A DNA stretch of 37,068 bases from Promethearchaeota archaeon (GTDB lineage Archaea; Asgardarchaeota; Lokiarchaeia; Sigyniarchaeales; SOKP01), in NCBI GenBank assembly GCA_004524535.1, contig SDNY01000027.1:1-37068 (forward strand), in the 5' to 3' direction. The notes beneath the pieces were generated by a model. It was not told where the DNA came from. It ran no database searches and worked only from the letters and a program-made list of their open reading frames with translations. Positions 31,148 through 37,068 of the stretch are shown here, piece by piece (within the stretch, counting starts at the first letter, position 1; each line of letters opens with the position of its first letter). A program made the position numbers and the translations under genes.

Positions 31148-33298
31148 TTATTGATAGGGTTTAATAACGTGAATAACGTCATCAAAATCGATTCCTAACT
31201 CTTTTACTAACTCAATGGTTGGGCAACCAAACGCATTCCAACCACGTTGTTGATATACCGCCTCTTGAAGTTTAAAATACTGAATTTCTCTATATTTTCG
31301 CAAAATTTTCATTTTTTCTTCAGTAGATTTACCTTCGATATCTATATCGAGCTCTTTTAATTGGTCATCATATCTTTTTTGGCGACTTTCATATTCCATT
31401 TTTGTTACGGGTCCCATTGCTCTATAAGGTATATTGGAATCATGTTCCCTTAAACCCTTACCTTGACGAATATTAAAAATCCTTTGTAAATTATAGACAC
31501 GTTCGGACATTCGGATAAGATCATCAGGATCTGCTTTGATGCCTGTTACTGCTGTATAATAATCTGCATACCATTGAACATGTTGTGGAATTTTAGCTTG
31601 TAATAGTTCCCCTGCCATCTTAATCGGCAAATCAAAATTAGATGGAGGAGGGACGTCATTCCAAGGGAGTTTACAGAGTCCACATAACCCAAACCAAGTT
31701 CTCCATAAAGGGAACCAATACAATGCTTTAGCTTTATCTTCAAATGTCGGAATTGAATGACGCACGACATCCTCAAAAATCAACCATGCTTCATCATGTT
31801 GAGGCCCTTTGTTTGTTAAAGCATATCCTCCTTGTTGAGTGAGTGATTCTTTTGTAACATATTCAGAAAATTCAAGTCCTTTATGCTCCATACCTATATC
31901 TTGAAGAAATCGTGGGTTGCCACCATATTTAGCTGCAAATATCTCTTTCATTTTTTTAATTCCTTGACCAACGACCAGACCAAAACCCTCTCCTCGTGCC
32001 ATTTGATGAATTAATTCAATTGCGGCTTCAGCATTTCCAAACTGTAATTCAAGCCCTCCCGTGATTTCTTTATTTATAATTCCCTCTTCATAACATTCCA
32101 TCACAAACGCAATTCCAGTTCCGACTCCTATGGTATCCAAACCATAAGTATCACAGTAAAAATTTGCCTCCATAACCCATTGAGGATCCCATACACCCCA
32201 ATTTGATCCACATCCCGCAATAGTTTCATATTCAGGACCATCAATTATTACTTTTTCTCCTTTAAACTCCCCCGTCATAACTTCATAGCCTTCCACCCAG
32301 TGACTACAGCTAACGCTACACCCAAAAAAGCATCCATCTGATCCCTTTCCCGTATGTTCCCCGAAAAGATCTGCCCATACTTGGCGTTTATAAGGGATTT
32401 CTTTATCTTTAATTTCACGATGTTGTCCAAATCGAAAATTTTCAGTCGGGAGTAAATCTGTAATATTCATAATATCTGGAAGGTATCCAGTTCCTACAAT
32501 TCTCATTTGGTTCATAGAAGGATCGTAGGTTATTATTTCTTTTTTGTGTTTCCTCCCGATCTCAATTAATTTTTCTGGATCAGCAGGATTATTATTTTTA
32601 ACATCATATCGAGGAGATCGACATATTAATGCTTTAATTTTTTTATTAGCAAATACACTCCCAATTCCACCCCTACCTGCTTGTTTACAAGAAGCCCATT
32701 TCCTTTTTCGTGCATACCACGAGGAATTTAGCATCCCCCATCTTGTGTGCTTTGCGGCAGGTCCTGTACTAACTACAGAAACCATCTGTTTTTCTTTTTC
32801 CGTAGGTTCTTTCGCAAAGTTTTCTGTTAACTGTTGAGTAAGAAGATGTGATAAGTCTGAAAGATTGTCTGATTCTTCAACCTTTATAATTTGAACCATG
32901 TGATCTTGCCCATTAATAAATATCAACACATCATTTTCGGCTTTTCCTTGAATTTCGAGGGTATCAAAACCAGAATATTTTAGATAGGGTCCGAAATGCC
33001 CTCCTACATTACTGTCTATCACAATTCCAGTCAGAGGGGAAATTGCAGTAACTATAGATTTACCTCCTCCAGGATAATATGTACTGGCTCCTAAAGGACC
33101 TGTTGCCCAACAGATTTCATTTTCAGGGTCGTCCCATTTAACAATTCTGTCTTTCGGTAAGCTGTTCCACATAAGCCAAAGATCAAAACCCCTACCACCG
33201 ATGAATTTTTCTTTCATTTCATCAGTTACAGGTTTAATTTTAATTTCGTTTGTTGTTAAATTAATGTATAAAGTTCGATTTGTATATCCTCGACTCAT
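31148..33298 (-). CDS. Tungsten-dependent aldehyde:ferredoxin oxidoreductase family protein
   Basis: This is a 716-residue enzyme of the AOR family (tungstopterin plus 4Fe-4S). It has the N-terminal GYTNRTLYINLT, GGRGFDLWLMW, ATGPLGASTYYPGGGK, GRGGIGSVFANKKIKALI and the late WFGLCGLCKLPW cluster ligand. The first cluster ligands read GCFFGCSVSC, which is CX3CX3C, whereas Pyrococcus AOR has CX2CX3C. The family oxidises aldehydes or reduces acids and aromatic acyl-CoAs; the substrate is unknown. I start at the ATG at 33298 (MSRGYTN). A GTG at 33337 adds 13 residues that match nothing. Confidence 0.92.
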   Translation of the reverse strand: MSRGYTNRTLYINLTTNEIKIKPVTDEMKEKFIGGRGFDLWLMWNSLPKDRIVKWDDPENEICWATGPLGASTYYPGGGKSIVTAISPLTGIVIDSNVGGHFGPYLKYSGFDTLEIQGKAENDVLIFINGQDHMVQIIKVEESDNLSDLSHLLTQQLTENFAKEPTEKEKQMVSVVSTGPAAKHTRWGMLNSSWYARKRKWASCKQAGRGGIGSVFANKKIKALICRSPRYDVKNNNPADPEKLIEIGRKHKKEIITYDPSMNQMRIVGTGYLPDIMNITDLLPTENFRFGQHREIKDKEIPYKRQVWADLFGEHTGKGSDGCFFGCSVSCSHWVEGYEVMTGEFKGEKVIIDGPEYETIAGCGSNWGVWDPQWVMEANFYCDTYGLDTIGVGTGIAFVMECYEEGIINKEITGGLELQFGNAEAAIELIHQMARGEGFGLVVGQGIKKMKEIFAAKYGGNPRFLQDIGMEHKGLEFSEYVTKESLTQQGGYALTNKGPQHDEAWLIFEDVVRHSIPTFEDKAKALYWFPLWRTWFGLCGLCKLPWNDVPPPSNFDLPIKMAGELLQAKIPQHVQWYADYYTAVTGIKADPDDLIRMSERVYNLQRIFNIRQGKGLREHDSNIPYRAMGPVTKMEYESRQKRYDDQLKELDIDIEGKSTEEKMKILRKYREIQYFKLQEAVYQQRGWNAFGCPTIELVKELGIDFDDVIHVIKPYQ

Positions 33299-33548
33299 AT
33301 CTTGGTGGTCATACTTGAGTTCTGCTAATATCAACACATATCACATCGATTTTAAACTAGAATATTATAATTAGGATATTACTATGAAATTCTTTAATTA
33401 AATTAAGTTTAAGGTTTAATTATCTTTTATTAATCCCTTTAAAATTTAAGAAAAATTTTTTTTTCATTTTTTAATGATGTGTAACATCTTTATTTTGTTT
33501 TTAATGAAAATTACCAAAAATTTTTAGAAATAGTTCATTTTAAACTGT

Positions 33549-34418
33549 ATGGATGATATAACCGAAAAAGTTCGAGAAATACAGAAAAAATTTAAGATCA
33601 TTGGACGATCAGAGGAGCTTAAAAAAATTATTCTAGCCCGCATTGTTGGCAAGAACATATTAATTGAAGGAGAAGTAGGTGTTGGCAAAACAACACTTGC
33701 ACAGGCGATTTCGAATTATTTTGATTCAGATTTTAATCGTATTGATTGTTCAGAAGATACTCTTACTCACAATTTAGTGGGACATTGGGATCCTCCATTA
33801 GTTATTTCAAATGGATATATAGAGGATTCATATGTATATGGTCCTCTTGCTTCAGCTATGTCCAATGGTGGATGCTTATTCATAAATGAAATAAATAGAA
33901 TGCCCGAAAGTACTCAAAATGCCTTATTAACTGCATTAGACGAGAGAATTCTTGATATTCCTAAATTAAAAACAATCCACGCTACTGATAATTTCTTTGT
34001 AGTTGCCACCCTAAATCCTTCGGCTCATGTGGGTGTATCTGTATTAGGAGAAGCCATAAAAGATAGATTTATTTGGATTAAGATTGATTATCAGAAGCCG
34101 GAAGAAGAGATTGAAATTATTAAACAAGAAGTTAAACTTAATGGGGATTTAGACGATAAAATTGCTAGAATTTCCCAGGAAATAGTTCAAATAACAAGAA
34201 ATAACCCCTCACTCCGTAGAGGAAGCTCTATAAGAGGATCTATTGATTTAGCAGCGCTTATATCTCAATACGATACAAATAATAGTACCAAAAACTGGAT
34301 TGAAGCAGCTATTATGGCTCTTTATAATAAAATTGAACTTGAAGACGGTGTGTCAAAATCCAAAAAGGAAATTATAACTGAGATTGTTTTATCGGTATTG
34401 AATAGTTCGGATTTTTAG
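33549..34418 (+). CDS. MoxR-type AAA+ ATPase
   Basis: This 289-residue MoxR/CoxD-like AAA+ ATPase has Walker A EGEVGVGKTTLAQAI, then VGHWDPP, Walker B CLFINEINRMPES and sensor ATLNPSAHVGVS. It lies directly upstream of a VWA protein, and such MoxR/VWA pairs typically act as chaperones that insert metals or cofactors or remodel complexes. The ATG start at 33549 is preceded by an AT-rich leader. The stop lies close to the presumed start of the VWA gene, so translation is probably coupled. Confidence 0.92.
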   Translation: MDDITEKVREIQKKFKIIGRSEELKKIILARIVGKNILIEGEVGVGKTTLAQAISNYFDSDFNRIDCSEDTLTHNLVGHWDPPLVISNGYIEDSYVYGPLASAMSNGGCLFINEINRMPESTQNALLTALDERILDIPKLKTIHATDNFFVVATLNPSAHVGVSVLGEAIKDRFIWIKIDYQKPEEEIEIIKQEVKLNGDLDDKIARISQEIVQITRNNPSLRRGSSIRGSIDLAALISQYDTNNSTKNWIEAAIMALYNKIELEDGVSKSKKEIITEIVLSVLNSSDF

Positions 34419-34420
34419 TA

Positions 34421-35533
34421 ATCGATGATTTCTCGACGGAAAATTCCGAAGAGATTGAGAGTAAAAGGCTTAAAGTTAGACTTACGGAAAGACCTCCTGA
34501 TAAAGAGATTTTAAGATTAGAGATAATTAGAAAAAAGAAAAATAAACCCGATTATTATCGACATTTGGCAAATTCGTTAGATTATAAACAAATAAAGGAA
34601 ATGACATACTTAGCAATCCAGTATAAAAACCTTGAAGCTATTATGGGTATGCTTAAGTCAAACGTTTACGCAGCGACGGATGCCTTAGACTGCGAAGAGG
34701 GGGTAAAATTTTTTACCGAAAAATCTAAAGAATCAAATATGGTTATGCCGGAGATATATTTTTTTATTAGACGACCAATTTCTACAAAATATAAAAATAT
34801 CTTTAGAAGGCTTGCCCGTCAAAGCATTTTAAAAACGTCCCTTAAAATCACAAGCAGAGGTATTAAAGGAAAGGTAAAAAAGACTTTCCCTTATTATGAA
34901 ATTGGAATGCCTGAATTTGATTTGGATGAGACCATACAGCATAAACCTTTGAAGATCTATGAGAAAAGTTTATCTTACAATGATATATATGGAATTAAAA
35001 GGCAACAACAAAAGAGAAATGTGGTTTTAATTCTTGATACGAGTGGTAGTATGTATGGAAAAACACTATTAAATGCCGCTCTTACAACATCTGTTCTAGC
35101 CTATAATATGGAGAAAGAAAATTATGGTATAGTGCTTTTCAATTCAACAGCTATGACATTAAAAAAAATTAAAGAGAAAAAATCAGTTATTTCTATTATC
35201 GATGAAATTCTAGATTCCGAGGCTGTAGGATTTACTAACATCCAAATTGGTTTAGAGAAAGGTTTAAAACAATTAAATCAAGTTAAAGAAAATAGAAAAC
35301 ATAAATTTGGTATTTTAATTACTGATGGAAATTATAATCGTGGAGAAAATCCTCTTGCTATCTCAAAAAAATATCCTAAATTGCATGTAATAGGGATGCC
35401 CGCAGAAAATGACGCTGATAGAGGTATTGATACTTGTCGAGAACTTGCTAAAGCTGGAAAAGGAAAATTTTTTGCCGTAACCGATTATAAAGAAATTCCG
35501 AGAGCACTCATAAATTTATTATCTCAAACTTAG
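34421..35533 (+). CDS. VWA-domain protein (CoxE-like), partner of MoxR ATPase
   Basis: The VWA domain begins at ILDTSGSMYGKT (MIDAS DxSxS) and continues with ALTTSVLAYNM and ILITDGNYNR. The upstream half is helical and charged. Only a TTG at 34565 provides a usual start. However, coding in the same frame clearly continues upstream (DDFSTENSEEIESKRLKV, LTERPPDKEILRLEIIRKKK) to at least 34421, where no ATG, GTG or TTG occurs. An ATG at 34425 is one frame off and could be joined by one extra T in the TTT at 34429-34431. It pairs with the AAA+ ATPase as a metal-insertion or complex-remodelling pair. Confidence 0.83.
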   Translation: MDDFSTENSEEIESKRLKVRLTERPPDKEILRLEIIRKKKNKPDYYRHLANSLDYKQIKEMTYLAIQYKNLEAIMGMLKSNVYAATDALDCEEGVKFFTEKSKESNMVMPEIYFFIRRPISTKYKNIFRRLARQSILKTSLKITSRGIKGKVKKTFPYYEIGMPEFDLDETIQHKPLKIYEKSLSYNDIYGIKRQQQKRNVVLILDTSGSMYGKTLLNAALTTSVLAYNMEKENYGIVLFNSTAMTLKKIKEKKSVISIIDEILDSEAVGFTNIQIGLEKGLKQLNQVKENRKHKFGILITDGNYNRGENPLAISKKYPKLHVIGMPAENDADRGIDTCRELAKAGKGKFFAVTDYKEIPRALINLLSQT

Positions 35534-35667
35534 TATAAATCTATTTTAATGCTTTTAATGCTTTTATTTTTTATAATTATTAAAAATTTAAGCTCTTATA
35601 CTTTATTTATAATAAAAAAGAATTTTATTATTAAGGTCAATTCATTTTAGAGAGAGAAAAGAGAAAA

Positions 35668-36999
35668 GTGGTAAGACCACCGACAAAAAGAAATATTTGT
35701 TTGCTTTGTAAAGGTGCCCGGTTATATTGTGGGAAAAAAACATGTCCAATCTTATTAAAGCAATCTATCCTAAAATCTATCATCCCTTTTGAATGGGGAA
35801 AATCTAAACGGAATGTTGAGATTTTCGGCGCAAGTCCACCTGGATTTTTTGTTGGAAGATACAATTATCCAAATGTAGCTGTTGGTCCCCTCATCCCTTT
35901 TAAAGAATTTGAATCAAATCTCAATATTGAAGATCATCACATTCTTGATGCTCCTGAACTTTGGTTTGGCAAACAAATGGCTGAAGTTATTCAATATAGG
36001 AGTAGTTTAGTTCGGAGTAATTTTAAAATAAATATTAAAATTGACGAGCAAAAATTAAAAAATACTCCTCCGATAAGTGCTCAAAAATTATTAGAAACCT
36101 CGCAGGAACTTTCAATGGCCGCCCGTCCGGTAGATACGGAAACAAAATTGCAAAAATTAAATCTACGGATGATAATGGATAATCATGCTCTACCCGTAGG
36201 TCCTTCGGGTATTACAGAAAAAATAAGAATTACAGAAAATGTAAAGGTCCATCCAAAGGTGGATTATTGCGTATCTGATACTGATTTAAAGGCCCAAGAG
36301 GCTATATCTGAACATCTTTATCTTAAAGGAAGTGTTCCATTATCGTCAATTCAAAGAGTTTTTTCAGCAGGATTGCTTGGGGAAAAAAATAAGCGAAAAT
36401 TGGTACCTACGCGATGGGCAATAACTGCAATAGATGATATGATCTCAAAAAGATTAATTAATGAAGTTAAAAAATTCCCTGAGATTAACGATTATAGAAT
36501 TTTTGAAGCTAAATATCTTGATAATCATTTTAAAATTCTCTTGTTTCCCGGAAAATTCACCTATGAAATGAACGAAGTTTGGGCACCAAATTCATTATGG
36601 AATATTTCTCTTTCTGGAAATAATCGCAATTTAAAACCCCAAATAATGACAGATTTTGAATTTTATAGAGGCCGGAAATCATACGCAAGTAATATAACGG
36701 GTGCGTATTACGCTGCCCGAAAAGCAGTTTGCGATTATTTATTTAAATTAAGAAGACAAGCACGCATTTTAATTTTTCGAGAGGTCTCTTCTGGATATGT
36801 GGTTCCGTTAGGCGTATGGGTTATAAGGGAAACTGTAAAAAACGCTGTTGAATCGAATGAACCTATAATTTTAGATAATTTCGATGCTGCACTTAATAAA
36901 ATGACTGAAGGGCTAATTGTTGATATAAAACTCTGGAAAAAAAGTAGTAAATTAATTGATTTTATTAAAACACAAACTACTCTTGATAACTTTTTATAA
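35668..36999 (+). CDS. nreA: NreA archaeal DNA repair protein
   Basis: This 443-residue archaeal NreA-type protein has an N-terminal Cys motif (ICLLCKGARLYCGKKTCPIL, a putative zinc site), the conserved SPPGFFVGRYNYPNV, VQYRSS-like and AARPVDTE segments, and a C-terminal PIP box QTTLDNFL that would bind PCNA. NreA/NreB are involved in mitomycin C damage response in archaea. The start is GTG at 35668, preceded by a purine-rich GAGAGAAAAGAGAAAA leader. It is separated by 134 bases from the VWA gene and is probably independent. Confidence 0.93.
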   Translation: MVRPPTKRNICLLCKGARLYCGKKTCPILLKQSILKSIIPFEWGKSKRNVEIFGASPPGFFVGRYNYPNVAVGPLIPFKEFESNLNIEDHHILDAPELWFGKQMAEVIQYRSSLVRSNFKINIKIDEQKLKNTPPISAQKLLETSQELSMAARPVDTETKLQKLNLRMIMDNHALPVGPSGITEKIRITENVKVHPKVDYCVSDTDLKAQEAISEHLYLKGSVPLSSIQRVFSAGLLGEKNKRKLVPTRWAITAIDDMISKRLINEVKKFPEINDYRIFEAKYLDNHFKILLFPGKFTYEMNEVWAPNSLWNISLSGNNRNLKPQIMTDFEFYRGRKSYASNITGAYYAARKAVCDYLFKLRRQARILIFREVSSGYVVPLGVWVIRETVKNAVESNEPIILDNFDAALNKMTEGLIVDIKLWKKSSKLIDFIKTQTTLDNFL

Positions 37000-37068
37000 T
37001 GTTTTCAATTTTGATAAATATCATTCGTTTAAGCTCGGAGAGAGCTATAAATAAAGAATTTAAGTAAT

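Noticed and set aside
1-37068. CRISPR arrays, rRNA genes, transposases and insertion sequences
   Set aside because: No regularly spaced direct repeats, no rRNA-like sequence and no DDE or tyrosine/serine recombinase motifs were seen in either strand.

Overview
The window looks like a piece of an AT-rich Asgard archaeal chromosome (Promethearchaeota, Lokiarchaeia-like). The evidence is two gelsolin-fold proteins, three membrane proteins that end in a longin-like (small-GTPase-regulator type) domain, an archaeal NreA DNA repair protein with a C-terminal PCNA-binding motif, a tungsten aldehyde:ferredoxin oxidoreductase family enzyme, archaeal TATA boxes and very weak Shine-Dalgarno usage. No database search was possible. 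Family names come from reading motifs in the translated sequence.

Region 1 (1-8.4 kb): a 10-helix membrane protein with a basic tail, HisB (histidine biosynthesis), a lone N6-adenine DNA methyltransferase with a zinc-finger motif, two tandem 7-helix membrane proteins with a cytosolic longin-like domain, and citramalate synthase. Region 2 (8.5-13.2 kb): three tandemly duplicated RDD membrane proteins, one of which lacks the N-terminal zinc ribbon. A minus-strand cluster follows with two gelsolin-domain proteins, a previously uncalled 47-residue tail-anchored protein and a VTT/DedA membrane protein, and then tRNA-Leu(CAG).

Region 3 (13.3-21.1 kb) is an accessory island beside the tRNA. It holds a HEPN/MNT pair, an RHH/Fic-Doc pair whose Fic motif lacks its histidine, a Zn/Cd-type P1B ATPase with no normal start codon, a HepT/MntA pair, and a 2.2 kb insertion. 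The insertion carries a triple zinc-finger nuclease-like gene. It appears to have entered the 3' end of a DUF166 gene and replaced it, leaving the displaced 36-codon tail as a fossil at 18070-18180.

Region 4 (21.3-33.3 kb): a 12-helix MFS-like protein with a C-terminal longin-like domain and a kinase-fold protein. Next comes a plus-strand cluster of cell-surface proteins (a heavily sequon-bearing protein, an ethylbenzene-dehydrogenase-type haem-domain protein and a cofactor-less sulfite-oxidase fold) that runs directly into a complete ECF transporter (S, fused A1A2, T). A DUF364/DUF4213 protein and an AOR-family tungstoenzyme lie on the opposite strand. The genes suggest a surface capture and import system for a cofactor, haem or metal complex, but the substrate is not identified. 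Region 5 (33.5-37.0 kb): a MoxR AAA+ ATPase, a VWA protein (CoxE-like) and NreA.

Three genes (P-type ATPase, ECF ATPase, VWA protein) have clearly coding reading frames that extend upstream of any ATG, GTG or TTG. This means either near-cognate initiation or single-base errors or frameshifts. The strongest candidates for undescribed biology are the receptor-like 7TM-longin and MFS-longin proteins, the DUF166-tail-replacing nuclease element, and the gelsolin/tail-anchored/VTT operon.
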